From the NCBI RefSeq assembly GCF_030687535.1, contig NZ_CP117437.1, forward strand, positions 3,865,501 to 3,929,500: DNA of 64,000 bases, read 5' to 3'. The stretch comes from Pseudomonas sp. FP2335 (GTDB taxonomy: Bacteria; Pseudomonadota; Gammaproteobacteria; Pseudomonadales; Pseudomonadaceae). Under the pieces are notes generated by a model. The model was not told the origin of the DNA. It searched no databases and saw nothing but the letters and a program-made list of their open reading frames with translations. Position 1 is the stretch's first letter, and every line of letters begins with the position of its first letter. Below, one piece after another: positions 57,407-64,000 of the stretch. The translations under genes and the position numbers were made by a program.

Positions 57407-58806
57407 GCGATATCGGGCAACTGACGGCGGTGCAATTGCTGGCGCATTTTCGCGACAAGACCCTGTCGCCGGTGGAGGTCACCGAGGATGCCTTGCTGCG
57501 CATCGAACGCTACAACCCGGTGGTAAACGCTTACTGCCATGTGGACCCGGAGGGCGCGTTGCACGCTGCGCGCGCCTCGGAACAACGCTGGTTCAAGGGC
57601 CAGCCGTGCGGCGCGCTGGACGGTGTACCGGCCTCCATCAAAGACCTCACGCTGACGCTCGGCATGCCGACCCGCAAGGGCTCGCGCACCTCATCTGCCG
57701 ACGGGCCGTGGGACGTCGACGCGCCCTTCCCGGCCTTTATGCGCAAGGCCGGCGCGGTATTGCTGGGCAAAACCACCACGCCGGAATTCGGCTGGAAAGG
57801 CGTCACCGACAACCCGCTATACGGCATCACCCGCAACCCGTGGGACACGCGGACCACGGCGGGTGGTTCGTCCGGCGGCGCGGGGGCGGCGGCGGCGTTG
57901 AACCTGGGGGTGTTGCACCAGGGCAGTGATGCGGGCGGCTCGATCCGTATCCCCTGTGCGTTTACCGGCACGTTCGGGATCAAGCCGACCTTTGGTTATG
58001 TGCCGCAGTGGCCGGCCAGTTCCATGACGATTCTGTCGCACCTGGGGCCGATGACCCGCACGGTGCAAGACAGCGTATTGATGCTGCAAACCATCGCCCA
58101 GCCGGATGCGCGGGACGGTTTGAGCGGTGCGCCGAGGACTGCGCCGTGGCTGACGCCGGGGGCAGACTTGAAGGGCTTGCGGGTAGCGTACAGCCCTGCG
58201 TTCGGCTACGTGGACGTGGACCCGCAAGTGGCTAAAGTGGTCGCCCAGGCGGTTGAGGGGTTGGTGCGATTGGGCGCTCATGTCGAACAGATCGACCCCG
58301 GTTTCAGCGACCCGCTGGAGGTGTTCAGCACCCTGTGGGCAGCCGGGGCCGCACGTTTGACCGGTTCGATGAGCGACGCGCAAAAACAGCTCTTGGACCC
58401 CGGCCTGCTGCGCATCGCGCAACGGGGCGAACGCTTGAGCCTGGATGACTTCAGCGCGGCCCTTGAAGCGCGGGCGGCGTTGGTAGCGCGGATGGCTGCG
58501 TTCCACCAACATTACGACGTGCTGGTCTCGCCAATGATGCCGATCACCGCATTCGACGCCGGGCACGACGTCCCGCCGGGCTCCGGGTTACAGGAATGGA
58601 CCGAATGGACACCGTTCACCTACCCCTTCAATCTCACCCAGCAACCGGCCGCGTCAGTGCCCTGCGGGTTGGCGGCGAATGGCTTGCCGGTGGGGTTGCA
58701 TGTGGTCGGTGCGCGGTTTGCCGATGATGTGGTGTTGCGGGTTTGCCAGGCTTATTCAAAGGCATTCCCTACCCAGCACCTGCAAGCCCCAGTAACTCCG
58801 ACCTGA
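57403..58806 (+). CDS. Amidase-signature family amidase
   Basis: Amidase of 467 residues with the Ser-cisSer-Lys triad: Lys in ASIKDLTLTLG, Ser pair in the signature GGSSGGAGAAAALNLGVLHQGSDAGGSIRIP. No signal peptide. Last gene of the transporter operon; with the M20 hydrolase it would release ammonia from an imported amide or a related ureido compound. Confidence 0.9.
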   Translation: MSDIGQLTAVQLLAHFRDKTLSPVEVTEDALLRIERYNPVVNAYCHVDPEGALHAARASEQRWFKGQPCGALDGVPASIKDLTLTLGMPTRKGSRTSSADGPWDVDAPFPAFMRKAGAVLLGKTTTPEFGWKGVTDNPLYGITRNPWDTRTTAGGSSGGAGAAAALNLGVLHQGSDAGGSIRIPCAFTGTFGIKPTFGYVPQWPASSMTILSHLGPMTRTVQDSVLMLQTIAQPDARDGLSGAPRTAPWLTPGADLKGLRVAYSPAFGYVDVDPQVAKVVAQAVEGLVRLGAHVEQIDPGFSDPLEVFSTLWAAGAARLTGSMSDAQKQLLDPGLLRIAQRGERLSLDDFSAALEARAALVARMAAFHQHYDVLVSPMMPITAFDAGHDVPPGSGLQEWTEWTPFTYPFNLTQQPAASVPCGLAANGLPVGLHVVGARFADDVVLRVCQAYSKAFPTQHLQAPVTPT

Positions 58807-58885
58807 AATGCAATTGAATGTGGGAGATTGGCAGTGCCCGGGCGATCTCCAGCCGAGCACTCACTCCCCATCAACCCCCATCAAC

Positions 58886-58974
58886 TGTGGGAGCGGGCTT
58901 GCCCGCGAAAGCGGAGTGTCAGTCACAGAATTATCGACTGATCCACCGTCTTCGCGAGCAAGCCCGCTCCCACA
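58886..58974. repeat. REPIN (variant arms)
   Basis: Inverted pair with a GCCCGCGAAAGCGG variant in the first arm and CCACCGTCTTCGCG in the second. A further partial arm (AAGCCCGCGCCCACA) follows at once. Lies between the amidase and lysR genes; the remaining 58807-59040 sequence shows nothing else clear. Confidence 0.88.
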
Positions 58975-59040
58975 CAAGCCCGCGCCCACAGTTCTGAGCG
59001 CATTCCACTACAATGCCCCCATTCATTCTCCGGGGCTCCC

Positions 59041-59904
59041 ATGGACATCGAACTGGCACGCACCTTCCTCGAAATCACCCGCTGCGGCAGCCTCGCCGCG
59101 GCGGCCGAGAAACTGCACGTTACCCAGACCGCCATCACCGCCCGGGTCAAAAGCCTGGAAAGCCAGCTGGGCAGCACGCTGTTCATCCGCAACCGCGCTG
59201 GCGCGCGCCTGACCGCGGATGGCGAAGCCTTCGTGGTCTACGCCAACCAGTTGCTGCAAACCTGGGAAGCCGCGCGCCGCGATCTGCCGTTGCCCGAGGG
59301 CTATCGCAACGTGCTGCACATCGGTGGCGAGGTCAGCCTGTGCAACCCGTTGATGCTCGGCTGGGCCCAGGCCCTGCGTGAACACATCCCCGGCCATGCG
59401 CTGCGCACCGAAGTGCGCGAAGGCGAATACCTGCTGCGCCAGCTGGAGCTGGGGGTGCTGGATGCCGCCCTGGTGTTCCAGCCGCAATACTGGCCGGGGT
59501 TGCAGGTGGAGCAGGTGCTGGAAGAAAAACTGATCCTGGTGCAACTGGTCAGCAACCCGGTGCCCTACGTGTACATCGACTGGGGCCCAGGCTTCCGCCA
59601 GCAACACGACGCCGCCCTGCCGGACAGGGCACGCGCCGCGCTGAGTTTCAACCTGGGCCCGCTGGCCTTGCAGTACATCCTGGAAAACGGCGGCGCCGGG
59701 TACTTCCGCACGCGGGTGGTACAAAGCTACCTCGACAGCGGCGTGATGCAGCGCGTGGCGAAGGCGCCGGAGTTCAGTTTCCCGACGTATCTGGTGTACT
59801 CGCGGGCACGGGATTCGACGGTGTTGCAACACGCGCTGGAGTTACTCCGGGGCGTGGTCAAGGCCGAGAGCGACTGGTCGCAACGCTGGGACCCGGTACT
59901 TTGA
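59041..59904 (+). CDS. LysR-family transcriptional regulator
   Basis: Regulator of 287 residues. N-terminal HTH (FLEITRCGSLAAAAEKLHVTQTAITARVKSLESQLG), C-terminal periplasmic-binding-like effector domain about 90-285. GGGGCTCCC precedes the start. The target is unclear: it may control the amidase operon upstream, or the now broken gene that begins 72 bases downstream. The last 44 bases of this gene are copied again at 61089. Confidence 0.9.
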   Translation: MDIELARTFLEITRCGSLAAAAEKLHVTQTAITARVKSLESQLGSTLFIRNRAGARLTADGEAFVVYANQLLQTWEAARRDLPLPEGYRNVLHIGGEVSLCNPLMLGWAQALREHIPGHALRTEVREGEYLLRQLELGVLDAALVFQPQYWPGLQVEQVLEEKLILVQLVSNPVPYVYIDWGPGFRQQHDAALPDRARAALSFNLGPLALQYILENGGAGYFRTRVVQSYLDSGVMQRVAKAPEFSFPTYLVYSRARDSTVLQHALELLRGVVKAESDWSQRWDPVL

Positions 59905-60008
59905 AACACACATGCGACCAGCAGAATGTTCAGGCCGGGCTACGCTCCAACACCACAAAAATAGCCAGGAGTCGGCATGCGTACCCGCTCACGAAAACGG
60001 CGTCACCT
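59861..60008. repeat. Flanking repeat A, copy 1 (lysR end plus start of next gene)
   Basis: 148 bases covering the last codons of lysR, the gap and the first 11 codons of the following small gene. Repeated at 61089-61236 with about four mismatches, a constant offset of 1228 bases. Together with repeat B it frames the two toxin-immunity cassettes. Confidence 0.9.
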
Positions 60009-60144
60009 GCTGTTTGTGTTGCTGCTGGGTGGTGGCGTTCCTGCTGCTGACGGCTTCCTGCTCAGCGGTTTGCATGACGGCCGGAAAGTGAGTTACCACT
60101 TCTGCCAAATGCCGCCGATGATCATGACAACTATCCAAATGTAA
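59977..60144 (+). pseudogene. 5' remnant of a membrane/exported protein gene cut by the cassette
   Basis: A strong ribosome site (CAGGAGTCGGC) precedes an ATG opening MRTRSRKRRHLLFVLLLGGG, a basic start with a hydrophobic stretch like a signal anchor. The frame reads on as LSGLHDGRKVSY, then runs into antisense sequence of the immunity gene and stops after 55 codons. The copy at 61205 is cut after about 11 matching codons. Probably the front of a real gene disrupted when the cassette arrived; the rest was not found in this window. Confidence 0.5.
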
Positions 60145-60455
60145 GAAATGCGATAGGGCCACAACGCCCATCGCTTGAGCGCTATGGGAACTGATGCAAG
60201 TTCGGCCTCTGAAACTAGCCCTGCCTTCAAATAGGGCTTTGGATTCGAGAGGAAATCAATCATCAGCCCCATGCGATGAAATCTGTCGATCCGCTGGTTT
60301 TTTCCCCAGAAACGCTTATGCCTTCGAACCTTTTCGTTTTCACTGAAGTATTTTTCCAACTCATCGAGCTTTCGATACTCCGCAAATAACATCAGCCCCA
60401 AAAGGATGAATACGCCGGCCATCAATACAATGCTGTAGATAAGAAAAAACGACAT
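60093..60455 (-). CDS. Putative immunity protein, diverged first copy
   Basis: Small inner-membrane protein of 120 residues with TM1 about 4-24 and TM2 about 98-119, separated by a charged cytoplasmic-type segment (EYRKLDELEKYFSENEKVRRHKRFW). About 70 % identical to the protein encoded at 61235-61603. It follows a broken toxin copy and so may be an orphan immunity gene kept for protection against sibling toxins. Two bases separate it from the toxin remnant. Confidence 0.6.
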   Translation of the reverse strand: MSFFLIYSIVLMAGVFILLGLMLFAEYRKLDELEKYFSENEKVRRHKRFWGKNQRIDRFHRMGLMIDFLSNPKPYLKAGLVSEAELASVPIALKRWALWPYRISYIWIVVMIIGGIWQKW

Positions 60456-60457
60456 TG

Positions 60458-61090
60458 TTAAGCCCGCTCCGGTTCAAAAATCAAAACGCCATCGACCTCT
60501 ACAACTTTCCCCCCCAGAAAGGCACCGCTATCACCCATCCTGTCACCGCCTAAATACCCTCCCCCCGCTCCCCCAATAACTGCGCAGACCAGTTCACTCT
60601 GTCCTTTCATCGCCACACCCAAAGCGACTGAACATAGGCGACGCGCAACTTTTGCACCTGCCGCTCCGAACCAAGCAGCCCCCGCCCCACCATACACGCC
60701 TCCTTGATCTCCAATCCCGCAGCCCCGACATCCATCGCCAAACCCACATACGTGCCCTTCCCAAACCACTTCGACACCTGCGCAATCGCCCCCATGCGCT
60801 TGGCATACCCATCGATCTCGCCCTTGTGCAAAAAGCTCTTGGTGGAAATCCCCAACACGTTCTTCAACGACTGATTGCCACGCAACCCCGTGCCAAATCG
60901 CGCCGCGCCACGCAGTTGTGTGTCGAGCAATTCAAACAACACCTGGCGCTGGCGAATAAACGTCTGACGGTCCAAGCCACCGGCCTTCAAGCGCTGATGC
61001 AACTGCTCGATGTATTCCAGCGTGCGCAGCACTTCATCCAGGTGCCGCGCCCACGCCGAGGTGGTGCTGCCCACACCTATCGAGCCATAG
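60458..61090 (-). pseudogene. Toxin remnant: truncated and frameshifted copy
   Basis: Copy of the toxin-like gene at 61600-62679 lacking the first 134 codons. Codons for GSTTSAWARHLDEVLRTLE to EIKEAC are nearly identical to the intact copy (61074 down to about 60690). Then about 61 bases are missing between two GGCGGG sequences, shifting the frame, which stops at 60607. The expected tail continues in another frame (60458-60690: GAAWFGAAGAKVARR... FLGGKVVEVDG...FEPERA) and is clearly diverged from the intact copy. Confidence 0.7.
60686..61090. repeat. Flanking repeat B, copy 1 (toxin body)
   Basis: About 405 bases almost identical to 61889-62293 (offset 1203). The offset differs from that of repeat A because the cassettes between them differ in length. 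Confidence 0.85.
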
Positions 61091-61236
61091 GCCGAGAGCG
61101 ACAGGTCGCAACGCTAGGACCCGGTACTTTGAAACACACATGCGACTAGCAGAATGTTCAGGCCGGGCTACGCTCCAACACCACAAAAACAGCCAGGAGT
61201 CGGCATGCGTACCCGCTCACGAAAACGGCGTCACCT
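61089..61236. repeat. Flanking repeat A, copy 2
   Basis: Second copy of 59861-60008 and directly joined to toxin sequence at 61090, which marks the duplication junction. The lysR tail inside it carries a premature TAG and has no start. Confidence 0.9.
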
Positions 61237-61603
61237 ACCATCTGTGCCAGATGGCCCAGATGACTGCTGCAAAAAACCAAATTCCCGCTAAGCGATAAGG
61301 CCACAACACCCAGCGTTTGAGGGCTAGAGGAACAGAGGCCAGTTCGGCTTCGGTCACGAGGCCTGCTTTCACAAAGCGCTTTGAGTCAGATAGGAAGTCG
61401 ACCATCAGCCCCATCCGTTGAGACTTGTCTATCGGCTGGTTCCTTCCCCAGAAGCGCTTATGTTTGCAAACCTTTTCGTTTTCACTGAAGTAGCTTTCCA
61501 GCTCGTCGAGCTTTCTATATTCCACAAAGAGCATCAGTCCCCAGATAACAAAACACCCACCCATCAACACGATGCTGTAAGCGAGAAAAAATGACATTGT
61601 CAT
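61235..61603 (-). CDS. Putative immunity protein of the toxin-like gene
   Basis: Inner-membrane protein of 122 residues: TM1 about 6-26, TM2 about 100-121, middle segment EYRKLDELESYFSENEKVCKHKRFWGRNQ. Its ATG overlaps the stop of the toxin-like gene by four bases, the usual arrangement of toxin and immunity genes. A membrane-embedded partner suits a membrane-acting (pore-forming) toxin. No known immunity family was recognised; the role is inferred from arrangement and duplication pattern. Confidence 0.6.
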   Translation of the reverse strand: MTMSFFLAYSIVLMGGCFVIWGLMLFVEYRKLDELESYFSENEKVCKHKRFWGRNQPIDKSQRMGLMVDFLSDSKRFVKAGLVTEAELASVPLALKRWVLWPYRLAGIWFFAAVIWAIWHRW

Positions 61604-62679
61604 GCCCCCTCTGGCTCAAAGATGAATTGGCCATCGACCTCTAAGACTTTCCCCCCCAAAAAGGCACCGGTATCGCCGAAAATTGAGCCTCCTGCATACC
61701 CTCCTGCAGCACCGCCAATAATTCCACAGGCCAACCCACTGCGCTCCCTAAGCCCTACCGCCAACACGATCCTGCATGCACTACGAGCAACCTCTGCGCC
61801 ATACCTCCCACCAATCGAAGCCCCCGCCACACTCCCCGCCAACCGCCCACTCTCCACATACTTCGCCCGCCGACACTGCGCCTCCCGCCCCATCACACAC
61901 GCTTCCTTGATCTCCAAACCCGCAGCCCCGACGTCCATCGCCAAGCCCACATACGTGCCCTTCCCCAACCACTTCGACACCTGCGCAATCGCCCCCATGC
62001 GCTTGGCATACCCATCGATCTCGCCCTTGTGCAAAAAGCTCTTGGTGGAAATCCCCAACACGTTCTTCAACGACTGATTGCCACGCAACCCCGTGCCAAA
62101 CCGCGCCGCGCCACGCAGTTGTGTGTCGAGCAATTCAAACAACACCTGGCGCTGGCGGATAAACGTCTGACGGTCCAAGCCACCGGCCTTCAAGCGCTGA
62201 TGCAACTGCTCGATGTCTTCCAGCGTGCGCAGCACTTCATCCAGGTGCCGCGCCCACGCCGAGGTCGTGCTGCCCACACCTATCGAGCCGTAGGTCAGCA
62301 GGCTTTGCAGCAGGTCATAGTCATTGATCACGGCTGTGCCGACCGATGCCTTTTGCTCCAGCTCGCGCCGCACTTCTTCGGCGCGGCGCATCAACCAGGC
62401 TTCCTCTCGGGAGCAGCTCACGCTGTAGGTGTCGGGAATCACCACCAATTGCCCCGGCGTCACCAAGCCGTGGCGCAGGTGGTGGTTCAACACGTCAAAA
62501 TGGTCCGAGCGCTGGCGGCTCAGGCCGTGGCCCATCAAGCGGGTTTTCAAACTGGTGAGATCGATGGTTTCGCGGTTGATATAGCCCTGCGCCATGCCCT
62601 GCATCCCGAATCCAATAGAGATGGCGTCGAAATATAAGCAGGCACTGCCGCCCCGGACACAAGCCCAGGGGGCGACCAT
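61600..62679 (-). CDS. Putative membrane-acting toxin with glycine-zipper tail
   Basis: Unrecognised protein of up to 359 residues; better starts may be Met26 (62604) or Met29 (62595), giving about 330. Residues 72-82 (LVTPGQLVVIP) look like the end of a LysM-type module; 90-240 are mainly helical; the tail 275-345 has two glycine-zipper stretches (GRLAGSVAGASIGGRYGAEV, IIGGAAGGYAGGSIFGDTG) able to insert in membranes. No Sec signal, PAAR or Rhs domain. Small membrane partner gene overlaps its stop. A secreted antibacterial effector (for example of a type VI system) is inferred, not shown. It lies 54 bases after attH on the same strand. Confidence 0.55.
   Translation of the reverse strand: MVAPWACVRGGSACLYFDAISIGFGMQGMAQGYINRETIDLTSLKTRLMGHGLSRQRSDHFDVLNHHLRHGLVTPGQLVVIPDTYSVSCSREEAWLMRRAEEVRRELEQKASVGTAVINDYDLLQSLLTYGSIGVGSTTSAWARHLDEVLRTLEDIEQLHQRLKAGGLDRQTFIRQRQVLFELLDTQLRGAARFGTGLRGNQSLKNVLGISTKSFLHKGEIDGYAKRMGAIAQVSKWLGKGTYVGLAMDVGAAGLEIKEACVMGREAQCRRAKYVESGRLAGSVAGASIGGRYGAEVARSACRIVLAVGLRERSGLACGIIGGAAGGYAGGSIFGDTGAFLGGKVLEVDGQFIFEPEGA
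61889..62293. repeat. Flanking repeat B, copy 2 (toxin body)
   Basis: Second copy of 60686-61090, part of the intact toxin-like gene. Confidence 0.85.
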
Positions 62680-62733
62680 TCAATTTGGGAAGCGGCCTAC
62701 ATAGGCGCAGAAACAGTGCTGACAGAAACCAGC

Positions 62734-63798
62734 CTAATAACCGGTCATTTCCAGGTAACCCACCCCACCGTCGAACTGCACCGGTCCTTCCCAGTAGGGA
62801 ATACCAAGATTCATCCAGGCGTTCGGGTTGAGCGCCGTTGGGGTGATGTCCAGCTGTTTGCCGGGAATGTTCAGTGACCAGCGCGTGGGAATCGTGCGCC
62901 CGTCAAGAGTGGTGGTCGCCAACGGTGTCAGTTGGATGTCGGCGTTGTGCAGGGTCTGGACCTGACCCTGCTGATCGATCCAGGTGCCGGTGAGGTAACC
63001 CGCGCCGTTCTGCTGACGCACGCGGAACAGCATCAACTGTTCACCGCTGTCCAGGTGCAGGGAGAACCAGTCCCAGCCAGTCTGGCCCGCGGCGAGGGGT
63101 TGGCTGCTCCATTCGCGGTCGAGCCACGCGGGACCGCTGACCTGATAGGTGTGGCCGTCGATGCTGACGCTGCCGCTGGCGCGGAAAAACGGTTGGCTGT
63201 AGTAGTACGACGCCTGGCCCTGGTCGGATTTGCGGCTGTAGCCCTTGTCCCCTTGCAACACCAGCGGGCGGCTGGAGGTCAGGTGCAGGTCATAGGCGAA
63301 CTGCGCGCCACTGGCCTTGAGTCGCATGTCGGCCAGTGGGCTCGCGGCGCCAGGTTGGCTGGCGAAGTCCCAGTCGTCGATCCACGCATTGAACGGCACC
63401 GCCTGCGCGCCGGCCTGGCCGACGCCGCCGCGGGCGTAGCGTTCGGCGGCGTAGTGGCGCGTGGCGGACGTGACGGCGGCGTGGCCCAGCCAAACCGTCG
63501 AGTCGTGCCAGCCGGGCTGCGTCGGCCCGGCCTTGAGCGCATTGCGAAACAGCGTCCATTGCACGCCGAATTCATTGCCTTGGGCGTCCTTGAGGTTGGC
63601 GGTGACGTACCACCACTCGATGCGAAAACCGTCGTGAGGGCCATGGTCGCCAGGAAAGCTGAACACCCTGCCGGGTACCACCTGGGCAAAGTCCGCCGCC
63701 GCGCTGCCCAGACCGGCGAAGCTTTCCTCGGGCGCCGGGACTTTGTCGCACGCGCCCAACAGCAGCAAAACCGCGGACAACGTCGCTCTAATCTTCAT
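62734..63798 (-). CDS. AttH-type lipocalin-like lipoprotein
   Basis: Exported lipoprotein of 354 residues. Start 63798 (ATG) begins MKIRATLSAVLLLLGAC, with lipobox LGAC and acylated Cys17. It belongs to the AttH/CrtC carotenoid-hydratase-like fold: FPGDHGPHDGFRIEWWYVTANL near the N-terminus, WLDREWSSQPLAAGQTGWDWF in the middle. Such proteins accompany FtsX-type ABC transporters (attEFGH); the gene overlaps the end of the permease gene upstream by 11 bases. Function unknown, perhaps lipid handling at the envelope. Confidence 0.83.
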   Translation of the reverse strand: MKIRATLSAVLLLLGACDKVPAPEESFAGLGSAAADFAQVVPGRVFSFPGDHGPHDGFRIEWWYVTANLKDAQGNEFGVQWTLFRNALKAGPTQPGWHDSTVWLGHAAVTSATRHYAAERYARGGVGQAGAQAVPFNAWIDDWDFASQPGAASPLADMRLKASGAQFAYDLHLTSSRPLVLQGDKGYSRKSDQGQASYYYSQPFFRASGSVSIDGHTYQVSGPAWLDREWSSQPLAAGQTGWDWFSLHLDSGEQLMLFRVRQQNGAGYLTGTWIDQQGQVQTLHNADIQLTPLATTTLDGRTIPTRWSLNIPGKQLDITPTALNPNAWMNLGIPYWEGPVQFDGGVGYLEMTGY

Positions 63799-64000
63799 GG
63801 GCAAAGGTCCTCAACAAGTCCGCCGGACGACTGCGGTACAGCTGCCACAGCGGCCAGGCCGACGCCAGCAAGGTGGCCAGCAGCGCCAGTGCCAGCAACT
63901 GCGCAAGCTGCCACGGGAACACCTGCAACGGCAGGCGCCAACCGAACGCCTGCACGTTGATCACCGCATCCAGGCACCACGCCAGCAACAGCCCCAGGGG
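63788..64000 (-). CDS. FtsX/MacB-like ABC transporter permease, C-terminal end
   Basis: The last 70 codons of a permease that begins beyond the window. Two hydrophobic helices are visible (LLLAWCLDAVIN region and LAQLLALALLATLLASAWPLW), then the typical FtsX ending LYRSRPADLLRTFAHED. Cotranscribed with the AttH-type gene. Confidence 0.75.
   Translation of the reverse strand, partial: PLGLLLAWCLDAVINVQAFGWRLPLQVFPWQLAQLLALALLATLLASAWPLWQLYRSRPADLLRTFAHED

Noticed and set aside
61600..62679. Rhs, PAAR or VgrG-linked effector
   Set aside because: No PAAR, YD repeats, DUF4150 or VgrG sequence was found in or beside the gene; any link to type VI secretion is only a guess.

Overview
The window comes from a chromosome of the Pseudomonas fluorescens group. 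Four things point there: high-GC coding with short intergenic gaps; nine copies of the paired repeat beginning TGTGGGAGCGGGCTTGCTCG that is typical of these genomes; a ped (PQQ alcohol dehydrogenase) cluster in the order known from P. putida; and a pvdA-fpvI / pvdRT-opmQ pyoverdine block. No rRNA, tRNA, CRISPR array, prophage or insertion sequence was seen.

Layout. (1) 1-18.3 kb: periplasmic alcohol oxidation. It holds pedH (lanthanide-type enzyme, cut by the window edge), a metallohydrolase, a SoxYZ-like carrier, a binding protein, cytochrome pedF, pedE (calcium-type enzyme), a pentapeptide-repeat protein, the two-component pair pedS2/pedR2, an ABC export/uptake set with its binding and beta-propeller proteins, a CxxxCW rhodanese-like protein, the regulator agmR/pedR1, the hybrid kinase pedS1 and a FIST sensor protein. 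A shared near-palindrome, CTA(C/G)TnC(C/T)TT(A/G)GTA, lies in four of the promoter gaps and ties the cluster into one regulon. (2) 18.5-26.1 kb: a porin, a sulfide detoxification unit (BigR-like sensor, sulfide:quinone reductase, TauE exporter, divergent persulfide dioxygenase), an HD-GYP protein and a chemoreceptor. (3) 26.3-33.2 kb: bkdR and the branched-chain keto acid dehydrogenase operon, then ilvE. (4) 33.3-40.7 kb: a small acidic protein, a double GNAT, and an arginine/citrulline/ornithine unit (ctlX, ornithine cyclodeaminase, a basic amino acid ABC transporter, an Lrp-type regulator). (5) 40.7-42.8 kb: a two-gene DNA repair/modification pair that includes a radical SAM protein. (6) 42.9-50.4 kb: pyoverdine pvdA, fpvI and pvdRT-opmQ, with two PvdS-type TAAAT-N16-CGT boxes, followed by a probably inactive alpha/beta hydrolase relative. 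(7) 50.5-59.9 kb: a FadR-type regulator, a five-gene branched-chain/amide-type ABC transporter, an M20 carbamoyl-amino-acid-type hydrolase, an amidase and a LysR regulator; together these look like uptake and hydrolysis of an amide or N-carbamoyl compound as nitrogen source. (8) 59.9-62.7 kb: a tandemly duplicated putative toxin-immunity module inserted into the 5' end of another gene. (9) 62.7-64 kb: an AttH-type lipoprotein and the end of its FtsX-like permease.

The least explained part is region 8. Two almost identical flanking blocks enclose diverged toxin-tail plus immunity cassettes, the pattern expected for polymorphic toxins. Other points worth following are the paired palindromes in the pedH and pedE promoters, a run of ten Gs over the ribosome binding site of the HD-GYP gene, and the absence of fpvR from its usual place.
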